Assembly: GCA_003142615.1 (NCBI GenBank)
Contig: PLMW01000030.1
Span: forward strand, 38,798 to 72,538
Source: Opitutia bacterium
Lineage (GTDB): Bacteria; Verrucomicrobiota; Verrucomicrobiia; Opitutales; Opitutaceae
Reading direction: 5' to 3'
DNA: 33,741 bases
Numbering within the stretch: the stretch's first letter is position 1; each line of letters starts with the position of its first letter. The notes under the pieces are model-generated. The model had not been told where the DNA came from. It worked only from the letters and a program-made list of their open reading frames with translations, and did not search any database. Of this stretch, positions 26,636 through 33,741 are shown piece by piece. The position numbers and the translations under genes were made by a program.

Positions 26636-28138
26636 TTAATTCCCCAAATACAACGCGCCGTACCGTTCGCGCAGGTAGCGCAGCAGATGCCTCGGCGTCA
26701 GCGGTTCGCCGGTGACGACCTTGACCAGTTCCTGGGTGTCGTGGCGCCGGCCCTGCTCGTGGATGTTGCGCCGCAGCCAGCCGAGCAGGCGCGAGAAATC
26801 GCCGCGCGCAAAGTCGTCCTCCAGCCCCGGCAGGTCGCCCTGGACCTTGTACCAGAGCTGCGCCGCCATCATGTTGCCGAGGCAGTAGCTCGGAAAGTAG
26901 CCGAACATGCCGCCCGACCAGTGCACGTCCTGCAGCACGCCTTCGCGGTCGTTGGGGGGCGTGAGGCCGAGCAGCTCCTGCGCGAGGGCGTTCCACGCCG
27001 CGGGCAGGTCCGCCACCGCCAGCGTCCCGGCCAGCAGCCGCTTCTCCAGCTCGAACCGCAGGATGATGTGCAGATTGTAGGTGACCTCGTCGGCATCCAC
27101 CCGGATGAGCGTCGGCTGGACGGCGTTGACCGCGAGGTAGAACTCGTCCGGGGCAATCGCGCGGAGCTGCCGGGGAAACGTCTTCCGGAAGCGCGGCTCG
27201 AAGAACCGCCAGAAGGCCCGGCTGCGCGCGACCTGGTTTTCCCAGAGGCGGCTTTGCGACTCGTGCACCCCCATGCCGACCGCCTGGCCGAGGGCGGTGC
27301 CCTGGTGCTCGAGCCGGGTGCCCTGTTCGTAGAGGCCGTGGCCGGTCTCATGAATCGAGCTGAACAGCGAATTGAGCGGGTTATTTTCGTCGAAGCGCGT
27401 GGTCATGCGGATGTCGGCGCCGCTGCCCTCACAGAACGGATGCAGCGACACGTCGATGCGCCCGCGCCGGTAGTTGAAGCCGAGCCGCTCGGTCACGGCG
27501 CGCAGGAACGCGCGCTGTTTCTCCACCGGGAAGCCGCGAAAGATGTCGAGCCGCGCTTTGACGGGCGAGGCCACGATCTCGCGCATGAGCGGCACCAGGC
27601 TTACCTTCAGTTCGGCGAACAGCCGCTCGATCACCGCCGCGGTCATGCCCGGATCGTGCCGGTCGATCAGGTAGTCGTAGGGCGCGGCGGCAAAGCCGAG
27701 ATAGGCGGCCTCCTGCCGGGCCAGCTCGAGATGCTTTTGCAGGTAGGGCGCGTACCCGGGAAAATCCGACCTGGCCTTGCAGTCCGCCCACGCGTGAAAG
27801 GCCTGGCTGCTGTGCCGCGCCTTTTCGCGCACGAACTCGGCGGGCAGCTTGACGACGCGGTCGTAGTCGCGGCGGGCATGCTGGAGGACGACCTGCTGGT
27901 CGGGGGAGAGCTCCGCCCGGCGGCCCTCGAGTACGGCCAGCAACTCGCCGATGCGCGGGTCGCTGGCGGCGGCGTGCTGCACCTCGGCCATGAGGGCGAG
28001 TTGTTCGGCGCGAAGGTCGGCGCTGTCGGGCGGCAGGTTGACCTGCTCATCCCAGCCGAGCAGGCCGTTCACCGTGCCGAGCACGTGGATACGTTTGAGG
28101 CGGGAGACGAGTTCCGCGCAGGCGGCTTCGGTTGTCAT
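26636..28138 (-). CDS. M32-family metallocarboxypeptidase (carboxypeptidase Taq type)
   Basis: A zinc carboxypeptidase of 500 residues, the normal size of family M32, acting in the cytoplasm on C-terminal residues of peptides. The zinc site is HETGH (263-267) with third ligand E293 in GMGVHESQSRLWEN. The family motifs HPF (233-235) and DIRMTTRFDENNP (242 on) and a C-terminal GYFPSYCLGNMMAAQL are present. The ATG at 28138 gives the standard N-terminus; an alternative at 28186 adds 16 residues. No Shine-Dalgarno is visible. Confidence 0.95.
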   Translation of the reverse strand: MTTEAACAELVSRLKRIHVLGTVNGLLGWDEQVNLPPDSADLRAEQLALMAEVQHAAASDPRIGELLAVLEGRRAELSPDQQVVLQHARRDYDRVVKLPAEFVREKARHSSQAFHAWADCKARSDFPGYAPYLQKHLELARQEAAYLGFAAAPYDYLIDRHDPGMTAAVIERLFAELKVSLVPLMREIVASPVKARLDIFRGFPVEKQRAFLRAVTERLGFNYRRGRIDVSLHPFCEGSGADIRMTTRFDENNPLNSLFSSIHETGHGLYEQGTRLEHQGTALGQAVGMGVHESQSRLWENQVARSRAFWRFFEPRFRKTFPRQLRAIAPDEFYLAVNAVQPTLIRVDADEVTYNLHIILRFELEKRLLAGTLAVADLPAAWNALAQELLGLTPPNDREGVLQDVHWSGGMFGYFPSYCLGNMMAAQLWYKVQGDLPGLEDDFARGDFSRLLGWLRRNIHEQGRRHDTQELVKVVTGEPLTPRHLLRYLRERYGALYLGN

Positions 28139-28194
28139 GGAACGATTGAACGCAAGCCGCGGCGGTTCGCCAGCGATTTTGCGCATCGTGCCGC

Positions 28195-28223
28195 AAAAAA
28201 GCCGGGCGCGTGATGCGCCCGGC
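28195..28223 (-). terminator. intrinsic terminator after the DUF4097 gene
   Basis: On the minus strand GCCGGGCGC (28223-28215), loop ATCAC, GCGCCCGGC (28209-28201), then six T (28200-28195): a textbook Rho-independent terminator with a perfect 9-bp GC stem, 27 bases after the stop of the DUF4097 gene. Confidence 0.92.
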
Positions 28224-28250
28224 CCCCAACAACCGATACTACTGACAAAA

Positions 28251-29195
28251 TCAGTTCGTGCCTATGTGGATGCCGCCGCCCGACGAGCGCAGCTTGAGCT
28301 CGTGCCCCCCGGCGTTAACCTTGCCGCTCAGGTGGCCGGGCTTGATCTCGCCCACGACCGTGACCGGCAGCTTGCAGCTCACGCCGCCGCCCGAGGTGCG
28401 CGCATCGAGGTTGAAATCGCTCTTCGGATCCACGTGCACCGTGATGCCGCCGCCGGAGGTACTAAGCTCGCAGTCGCCTTTCAGCGGACCGGAGAAGGAC
28501 GCGTCAATCGGACCGCCTGAGGTGTGGGCGCTGACCACCCCCGCAATCTCCTTGATGGTGATGCCGCCGCCACTCGTGTGTACCTGGGCGTTGCCGCCGA
28601 CCGGCCCCAAGTGAATGCCACCGCCCGAGGTGTGTACGTTCACATCCCCCGTGCAACTCTCTACGCTGATGCCCCCGCCGCTGGTGTGGCCGTCGATCGT
28701 GCCGGCGATCCGGCCGAACTCCAACCCGCCGCCCGAGGTGCGGGCCTGCACCTTGCCGGTGAGGTCGCCCACGGTGATGCCTCCGCCCGACGTCTTCAGG
28801 TCGACGTTGTACGTGGCGGGAACCGTGACGCTGAATTCACATTGCACCGGAGGCCAGGAACCCCAGTGGAACCAGGAAGACGTGCGCTCGCCTACATATT
28901 CGGCGATCGCCGTGACGTCATTCCCCTGCTGCTCCAGGGTCAGCGTGAGGTGCTTGAGCATCTCATCCGCCTCGACGTCGGTCGAGGCGTCGATCCGTTG
29001 CTTCACGGTGATCTTCACCGCATTGTCGGGCCCGGGGGTGACTTTGATGCCGCCGCCATTGGTCTCAACCTTGAGCGTGCCGCCGGGCTGGACGGTGAAG
29101 CTCTTTTCGACGGTGCGCTCAATCTTGGCATTAAGGACGATCGGGGCGGCAAACAGCCACCCGAGTCCGACGAGAACAGGCAGGTAGAATTTCAT
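28251..29195 (-). CDS. secreted DUF4097-type beta-repeat protein
   Basis: A 314-residue exported protein with an N-terminal hydrophobic segment (FYLPVLVGLGWLFAAPIVLN) ending in NAK. The mature part is a beta-solenoid built on a repeated TSGGG(I/L/V) motif seen about ten times (LKTSGGGITV, ARTSGGGLEF, GHTSGGGISV, VHTSGGGIHL, VHTSGGGITI and others). In the centre the spacing is exactly 18 residues. This corresponds to the DUF4097 putative adhesin/polymer-like family, whose function is not established. The ATG at 29195 begins the signal peptide. It forms a single-gene unit with its own terminator, divergent from the ABC ATPase gene. Confidence 0.85.
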   Translation of the reverse strand: MKFYLPVLVGLGWLFAAPIVLNAKIERTVEKSFTVQPGGTLKVETNGGGIKVTPGPDNAVKITVKQRIDASTDVEADEMLKHLTLTLEQQGNDVTAIAEYVGERTSSWFHWGSWPPVQCEFSVTVPATYNVDLKTSGGGITVGDLTGKVQARTSGGGLEFGRIAGTIDGHTSGGGISVESCTGDVNVHTSGGGIHLGPVGGNAQVHTSGGGITIKEIAGVVSAHTSGGPIDASFSGPLKGDCELSTSGGGITVHVDPKSDFNLDARTSGGGVSCKLPVTVVGEIKPGHLSGKVNAGGHELKLRSSGGGIHIGTN

Positions 29196-29354
29196 GGCTG
29201 GAAAAACAGACTGTTTATCAAGAAAACCCGGCTCGCCACGCAAAGTTACACTTATTTTGGACCGGCGGCGAAAAATCCTGCCCGGCGGTCCCCAGGCGGC
29301 AGCTTTGGCCGCGCCGTTGACGTGTCCCCCTTGATGCGGCCAGCATCAGGCCCC

Positions 29355-30148
29355 ATGTCCGCCCGCCGCGCCGCCGCGCCGATCCTCAATGTCACGCACC
29401 TGCGCATCGAACGCGGCCGCAGCGTCATCCTGCACGACGTGTCGTGGCGCGTGGAGCGCGGACAGCACTGGGCGATCCTCGGACCGAACGGCTGCGGCAA
29501 GACCTCGTTGCTCAAGGCGCTGACCGCCTACATGACACCGACCCGCGGCACGATCGACCTGCTCGGCCGCCGTTTTGGCCGGACCGACTGGCGCGAGCTG
29601 CGCACGCATCTCGGGCTCGTAACCTCGGCCGTGCACCACCTGATCCCGCCGGCCGAGCCGGCGCTCGAGACCGTCATCAGCGGCAAGTACGCGCAACTCG
29701 ACCTTTGGGGCGCGATCAGCCGCGCCGACCGCCGGCGCGCGCAGTCCATCCTGCGCACGATCGGCGCTGCGCCGCTCGCCGGCCGCGAGTGGGTGCTGCT
29801 GTCGCAGGGGGAGCGCCAGCGCATCCTCGTGGGCCGCGCGCTCATGGCCCGGCCGCGGCTGCTGATCCTCGACGAGCCGTGCGCCGGACTCGATCCCGTG
29901 GCGCGCGAGCATTTCCTGCATTTCCTCAATGGACTCGCGCGGCGGCCCGGCGCGCCGACGCTGGTGCTCGTAACCCATCACCTCGAGGAGATCATGCCGG
30001 CCTTCTCGCACGTGCTTGTAATGAAGGCCGGGCGGGTGGTCGCCGCCGGCCCGAAGCGCGTGGTGCTGACGGCGCGCGGGCCCGGCTTGCCATCCGTGCC
30101 GGCCGCTGGCAGGCATGGTTCAGTCCGCACCGTCGGCAGGTGTTCTGA
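29355..30148 (+). CDS. ABC transporter ATP-binding protein, C-terminus probably frameshifted
   Basis: An ATPase with Walker A GPNGCGKTS, signature LSQGERQRILVGRALM, Walker B LLILDEPCAGLD and switch histidine LVTHHLEE, so the nucleotide-binding domain is complete. It resembles single-domain ATPases of the YlmA/ModF-like group; no permease is adjacent. After GPKRVVLT (about 30072) the literal frame runs on to 30362, 212 bases inside the next gene, with an Arg/His-rich, unnatural tail. The -1 frame instead gives LAIRAGRWQAWFSPHRRQVF and stops at 30148, just before the next ATG, which looks like the true ending. Either a small indel in the GC-run region or a sequencing error could explain this. 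An ATG at 29334 is an alternative start. Confidence 0.75.
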
Positions 30149-30150
30149 TC

Positions 30151-31158
30151 ATGACCTTCCTCCCCGACTTCATCGATTCGCTCGGCCTCACCAGTCCGTG
30201 GACTTATGTCGGCCTCTTTCTCGCCGCCTCGCTGCTCATGATGTGGCGGCTCGAGGCGATGCTCGACCATGGCCTCGAAGGCACTGCGCTCGGCACCATC
30301 GTGATGCCCTACTGCTCGGGGCTCGGCAATCTGATCTTTGTCTACCTCATCGTGGCGCATAACGGGCCGGCGCGCGAGGTGATGACCAACTGCCTCGTCA
30401 ACAACGTCACCAATCTCACGCTGCTGCTCGGGCTGCCGGCGCTGCTCTGGGGGCTCGCGGTGGTGCCGGGCCTGCCCGCGATCGAGGGCCGGGGCGCCAG
30501 GGGCGGCGGCGACACCGCGCCGCGGATCAACCGCCTCTCGCTGCTGCTCACCCTCGCCGCCGTGATCTTCTTCACCTGCGCGGTGTGGGTCCTCGGCCAG
30601 GACGGCAGCCTCGACCGCCGCGACGGGATCATGCTCATCGGCCTGTTCCTCTTCTGGCAGTGCATCCAGGTGTTCGACGTGCTCAAGCACAACGTCCGCC
30701 AGCGGCGCTCCTTCCGCCTGCTTTTCTATCTCGACATGCTGATCGTGTTCGCCAGCGCCTACGTGGTCTACGTGAGCATCGACTGGCTGGTGGTCTGGCT
30801 CTCGCACCAGCACGGCAGCTTTGTGAGCGCGAGCCACCTCGGCTGGCTCAGCGGCTGGCTCATGGTGGTGCCCAACGCCCTGCTTGCCCTCTACTGGGGA
30901 TGGAAGCGCCACGCTGACATCGTCTACAGCTCGCAGGTAGGCGACGGGCACATCTGCATCCCGCTCGCCCTCGGGTTGTGCGCCCTGTTCAAGCCTGTGC
31001 CGGTGCCGGATCTCATCCAGACGAGCCTGCTGCTCCTGCTGGGCGCCACAGCCCTGCACGCGTTCTTCCTGGTGACGCACGGCGGGCTGCCGCGCTGGGC
31101 CGGCTGGCTCTTCATCGCGGCCTACGGGTTGTTTCTCTACGTGGGACTGGTGGCGTAG
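30151..31158 (+). CDS. sodium/calcium-exchanger-like membrane protein
   Basis: A 335-residue polytopic membrane protein with about nine or ten helices. Two regions resemble the inverted alpha repeats of the cation/Ca2+ exchanger superfamily: EGTALGTIVMPYCSGLGNLI with CLVNNVTNLTLLLGLPAL in the first half, and SGWLMVVPNALLALYWGWKR with DIVYSSQVGDGHICIPLALG in the second. The acidic residues that bind Ca2+ in classical exchangers are largely replaced, so another ion or a diverged role is possible. It follows the ABC ATPase gene with a 2-base gap after the suspected true stop (30148), so the two are probably co-transcribed. Confidence 0.7.
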   Translation: MTFLPDFIDSLGLTSPWTYVGLFLAASLLMMWRLEAMLDHGLEGTALGTIVMPYCSGLGNLIFVYLIVAHNGPAREVMTNCLVNNVTNLTLLLGLPALLWGLAVVPGLPAIEGRGARGGGDTAPRINRLSLLLTLAAVIFFTCAVWVLGQDGSLDRRDGIMLIGLFLFWQCIQVFDVLKHNVRQRRSFRLLFYLDMLIVFASAYVVYVSIDWLVVWLSHQHGSFVSASHLGWLSGWLMVVPNALLALYWGWKRHADIVYSSQVGDGHICIPLALGLCALFKPVPVPDLIQTSLLLLLGATALHAFFLVTHGGLPRWAGWLFIAAYGLFLYVGLVA

Positions 31159-31236
31159 GCGCCTTTCCCGCGCAGTCAAAGCCGTGAGGCTTGGGACGCC
31201 CCTTCCCAACTCTCACGAGTCTGGCTGCCCGATTCC

Positions 31237-31653
31237 CTACTCCAGTGGATCGGCGCGGAACTTGCCGCTCAGCTCCACGAACGCCTTCTGCGCCTGCAGC
31301 CAGCGGGGATCCTTGCGGATCTCGGCCATCGATTTTCCCGTGTGGTTGCCGATCAAATAGCCCGTGGCGCCGAGGCGCAGGCACACATCAAAGTGCGTGC
31401 CCGCCGCCTCGGGCGCAAACTCGAAGTCGCCCGCCGCCAGCCGCTTTCCCGTCATCTCGGCGCGCAGGGGGGCGATGTCATCGGCGAACTGTTTCCGGAA
31501 ATTCGTCACCCGCGGACCGTGGTAGGCGAGGATGCTGGCGCCGTCGGACCGCAGCGACACCACCACCCATTCGTCGAACACGGTCTGGCTGTAAAACACG
31601 TTCATGCGCCCGAGCGCGGTGATGATGAGGGATCTGGCGTTATCGAGTGTCAT
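31237..31653 (-). CDS. hypothetical protein, 138 residues
   Basis: I do not recognise this protein. It starts MTLDNARSLIITALGRMNVF and is soluble, with a mixed alpha/beta look. Conserved-looking blocks are DEWVVVSLRSDGASILAYHG, PRVTNFRKQFADDI, THFDVCLRLGATGYLIGNHT and SMAEIRKDPRWLQAQKAFVE. Codon use matches its neighbours, so it is probably real. The ATG at 31653 is preferred over 31770, whose extension is Arg-rich and reaches the end of the CBS gene. It is downstream of the CBS-pair gene on the same strand (113-base gap) and convergent with the exchanger-like gene. Confidence 0.7.
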   Translation of the reverse strand: MTLDNARSLIITALGRMNVFYSQTVFDEWVVVSLRSDGASILAYHGPRVTNFRKQFADDIAPLRAEMTGKRLAAGDFEFAPEAAGTHFDVCLRLGATGYLIGNHTGKSMAEIRKDPRWLQAQKAFVELSGKFRADPLE

Positions 31654-31766
31654 GCGCGGGAGAAACGGAAAAAGGCAACCGTGGTTCTCAGCGAACGCCC
31701 GGCGCAACGCCAGATTTTTGTGGAGGCGCCGCCCCCGCGCCCCGGCCGGGTGCGCCCGCCGGCGCG

Positions 31767-32210
31767 TCACGTGGGATAACCGCCCGAAATGTATTGCTTG
31801 AGCTGCTCGGCCTCGTGCCGGTGCGTGTCCACCATCCGGCGCAAAATGTCGCCGATGGAAATCAGGCCCACCAGCCGGCCCTCGTCCACGACCGGCAGGT
31901 GGCGGAAGCGCTTGTTGGTGAAGAGGGTCATCACCTGCTCGATGGAGGTGGTGGAGGCGACGGTGATCGGATCGCGGGTCATGACCCGCTCGATCGGCGT
32001 GGTCTTGGGATCGAGATCGGCGGCCACCACCCGCGACAGCACGTCGCGCTCCGTGAAGATGCCGACAAGCCGGTCGCCATCCATGACGAGCACGGAACCA
32101 ACCTTGTGACGGTTCATTTCCTGCACCGCCGCGGCGGCGGTGATGGTGGACGGCACGGAAAAGACGCCGGAGCCCTTGCGCTCCAGCAGGGCGGAGATGG
32201 AGGTATTCAT
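31767..32210 (-). CDS. CBS-domain pair protein
   Basis: A 147-residue stand-alone protein made of two CBS domains (about 15-70 and 78-130), which as a pair bind adenosine nucleotides or related ligands and act as energy sensors. Typical blocks are VGSVLVMDGDRLVGIFTERD and FRHLPVVDEGRLVGLISIGD, each followed by a helix. The C-terminus HRHEAEQLKQYISGGYPT is a common ending for this type. The target is unknown. The ATG at 32210 was chosen over the longer frame to 32969, which crosses a non-coding region. Divergent from the small membrane protein gene. Confidence 0.93.
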   Translation of the reverse strand: MNTSISALLERKGSGVFSVPSTITAAAAVQEMNRHKVGSVLVMDGDRLVGIFTERDVLSRVVAADLDPKTTPIERVMTRDPITVASTTSIEQVMTLFTNKRFRHLPVVDEGRLVGLISIGDILRRMVDTHRHEAEQLKQYISGGYPT

Positions 32211-32417
32211 GGGGGTAACGGGCCTGGGACAGCCCAAACGTAGCACTTCACACGCGGCGGACAACTGCAAAGACCAGTTATTCCGGCGGAGTCTCCGCCT
32301 GATTCGCGGGAAGCGCCGCGCGGCCGCGCCCGACTCCGGGCCAGGCGCGGACGGAGCCGCGTTGAGATGGAATAAAACTGCTCGCGAGGCGCAAACTTCC
32401 TGACACGTTTCATCGTC

Positions 32418-32951
32418 ATGAAGCGCACTCCCGAGGAGACCCTGCGTCGCGTGCTGAAGGTCTCGCGTCTGGACGGCTGGAGCGTGGCGATCTTCGCCGG
32501 CGGCTGCAGCCTGGTGTCTCTGGCGTTCGGCGATCCGGTCGGCGTCTCGGTCGGCCTGCTCGTGACTCTGGGCGGCGCGCTCGAGATACGCGGCCACCGG
32601 ATGCTGAAACACGGCAACGCGGACGGCATGCGCTGGCTGGTGCGCAGCCAGCTCGTGGTGCTGGCCACCATCTGGGCCTATGCGGCGAGGCAGTTGCTGA
32701 GCTTTGACACGGCCATCGTGCGGGAGTTGGCCACGCCCGACATGCGCGCCTCGCTCAACGAACTCGGGCTCACCATGGAGGATATCCTGCCGCTGGTGCG
32801 CCGGGCTTTTTATCTGCTCTACGGGGGCGTGATGGCGGTGACGCTGATCTACCAGGGCGGCCTGGCGCTCTATTACCGCCGGCGCACCGCAGCCGTCGCC
32901 CAGGCGCTGACCCCGCCGCCGGCCGTGACCGCCCCGTTCTCGACCCCATGA
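32418..32951 (+). CDS. hypothetical membrane protein, 177 residues
   Basis: Not recognised. It has about four transmembrane helices: WSVAIFAGGCSLVSLAF, VGVSVGLLVTLGGALEI, SQLVVLATIWAYAARQLL and FYLLYGGVMAVTLIYQGGLA. A basic N-terminus (MKRTPEETLRR) and a cytoplasmic-looking Pro/Ala tail flank them. The loop between helices 3 and 4 is charged (DTAIVRELATPDMRASLNEL). The stop codon coincides with the first base of a long inverted repeat. Upstream, 32285-32299 holds a small GGCGGA-GTC-TCCGCC hairpin in the 207-base divergent region shared with the CBS gene. Confidence 0.75.
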   Translation: MKRTPEETLRRVLKVSRLDGWSVAIFAGGCSLVSLAFGDPVGVSVGLLVTLGGALEIRGHRMLKHGNADGMRWLVRSQLVVLATIWAYAARQLLSFDTAIVRELATPDMRASLNELGLTMEDILPLVRRAFYLLYGGVMAVTLIYQGGLALYYRRRTAAVAQALTPPPAVTAPFSTP

Positions 32952-32995
32952 CCGCCGGGGACTTGTCAACTAATAGTTGACAAGTCCCCGGCGGT
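32951..32995. repeat. perfect 21-bp inverted repeat with 3-base loop
   Basis: The arm 32951-32971 (starting ACCGCCGGGGACTTG) is the exact reverse complement of 32975-32995, separated by AAT. It starts at the last base of the preceding stop codon and ends 54 bases before the next ATG. It could be a terminator without a T-run, an operator, or a mobile-repeat tip; the core TTGTCAACT-AAT-AGTTGACAA is AT-richer than the flanks. Confidence 0.9.
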
Positions 32996-33048
32996 GCTGC
33001 GCGACAGGAGTGCTTGCGAAAGACACCCCGCCGCCTAAGGTGCGGCCC

Positions 33049-33690
33049 ATGCTTCGGGAGAAATACATCGCAGCGAAGCAGAAGTGGGCCGAGAAGCAGA
33101 AGGCCCGCGGTTTCGCCCCGCGCACCACCGCCGCGACCGACCGCCTGCCGCCCGGCCAGACCCTCACCAGCGGCTTCCCGGTGCTCGACCTCGGCGTGAA
33201 GCCGGAGATCGCCCTCGACCAGTGGACCCTCACGCTCGACGGCCTCGTCGGGAAACCGGCGGTGCTCACCTGGGCGCAATTCAACGCGCTGCTGCAGGTG
33301 GAGGACGTCAGCGATTTTCACTGCGTCACGAGCTGGAGCAAATACGACTGCCACTGGGGCGGCGTGGCGTTCCCCACGCTGTACGAGCTCGTGCAACCGA
33401 AACCGGAGGCGCGCTACGTCTATTTCACCAGCTACGACGGCTATTCCACCAACGTGCCGCTGGAACAGTGCCTTGATGAGGACGTGCTGGTGGCCACGCG
33501 TTTCGAGGGGCAGCCGCTTACCCGTGAGCACGGCGGGCCGGCGCGGGTGATCATTCCGAAGCTCTACGCCTGGAAGGGCGCGAAGTTCGTGCAGGGCATC
33601 ACCTTCCTCGCGCAGGACAAGCTCGGCTTCTGGGAGGTGCGCGGGTACAGCAACCGCGCAGATCCTTGGAAGGAAGAGCGCTACGCGTGA
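33049..33690 (+). CDS. sulfite-oxidase-like molybdopterin oxidoreductase, cytosolic
   Basis: A 213-residue protein of the oxidoreductase molybdopterin-binding (sulfite oxidase/MsrP) superfamily. The molybdenum-ligating cysteine is in DFHCVTSWSKYDCHWGGV. Further family blocks are LPPGQTLTSGFPVL, WTLTLDGLV, YFTSYDGYSTNVPLEQ, LTREHGGPARVIIPKLYAWK and LGFWEVRGYSNRADPWKEER. There is no Tat signal and no heme or dimerisation domain, so it is a short cytosolic member whose substrate is unknown; MsrP itself is exported. The ATG at 33049 has AAGG 8 bases upstream. The longer frame from 32977 would start inside the inverted repeat and is rejected. Confidence 0.9.
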   Translation: MLREKYIAAKQKWAEKQKARGFAPRTTAATDRLPPGQTLTSGFPVLDLGVKPEIALDQWTLTLDGLVGKPAVLTWAQFNALLQVEDVSDFHCVTSWSKYDCHWGGVAFPTLYELVQPKPEARYVYFTSYDGYSTNVPLEQCLDEDVLVATRFEGQPLTREHGGPARVIIPKLYAWKGAKFVQGITFLAQDKLGFWEVRGYSNRADPWKEERYA

Positions 33691-33741
33691 TTCGCAGCCA
33701 AAGCCGCCGGTCACGCTGAAACCTTGGCAAAGGCGGATGCG

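Overview
The window is high-GC chromosomal DNA, densely packed on both strands. It most likely comes from a Gram-negative Verrucomicrobiota species of Opitutaceae type. That placement is an inference from kdsB (lipopolysaccharide Kdo activation), carbohydrate-active genes of the GH130 and GH43 families, a propeller-type hybrid sensor kinase, intergenic 'cacggattt' and 'cgcgtcttcgcg' dispersed repeats, and very few recognisable Shine-Dalgarno sites (clear only at kdsB, possible at the molybdopterin oxidoreductase). No rRNA, tRNA, insertion sequence, phage gene or CRISPR array was seen.

Layout. 1-2337 (minus): pntAA-pntAB-pntB transhydrogenase operon, joined by two ATGA overlaps, pntB cut by the window edge. 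2677-5512 (plus): two tandem organophosphate:phosphate antiporter-family transporters. 5551-8871 (minus): two adjacent paralogous 53-residue peptides with a shared hydrophobic leader and divergent tails, then a stand-alone YcaO-like protein, then a soluble PAS histidine kinase-receiver hybrid. 9053-13755: a REP-like element, a 1304-residue propeller/Y_Y_Y/hybrid kinase with receiver and Hpt domains (plus), and a NarL-type response regulator (minus) whose 3' end overlaps it by 38 bp. 13985-18877 (plus): TPP riboswitch and thiC, then a GH130 mannosylglucose phosphorylase and a secreted GH43-CBM protein. 19180-23022 (minus): a c-di-AMP (ydaO-type) riboswitch, a KimA-like potassium transporter, a 49-residue membrane peptide and lysine 2,3-aminomutase. 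23200-28138: carA, kdsB, ptsH (HPr), a TatD-family hydrolase and an M32 carboxypeptidase, separated by dispersed repeats. 28195-33690: a secreted DUF4097 repeat protein with a strong terminator, an ABC ATPase with a suspected 3' frameshift, a cation-exchanger-like membrane protein, an unknown protein, a CBS-pair protein, a small membrane protein, a 21-bp perfect inverted repeat and a cytosolic sulfite-oxidase-like molybdoenzyme.

How the genes may work together. The most unusual unit is the peptide pair plus YcaO-like gene (7537-8871). YcaO enzymes modify ribosomally made peptides, and duplicated small peptides with one leader and different tails directly upstream of such a gene look like an undescribed RiPP-type locus. 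No partner enzyme or exporter lies beside it, so this is a hypothesis. A second coherent unit is osmotic: a c-di-AMP riboswitch in front of a KimA-like K+ importer, followed on the same strand by lysine 2,3-aminomutase, whose product beta-lysine is the precursor of the osmolyte N-epsilon-acetyl-beta-lysine. GH130 and GH43 suggest use of plant beta-mannan and arabinose- or xylose-containing polysaccharides.
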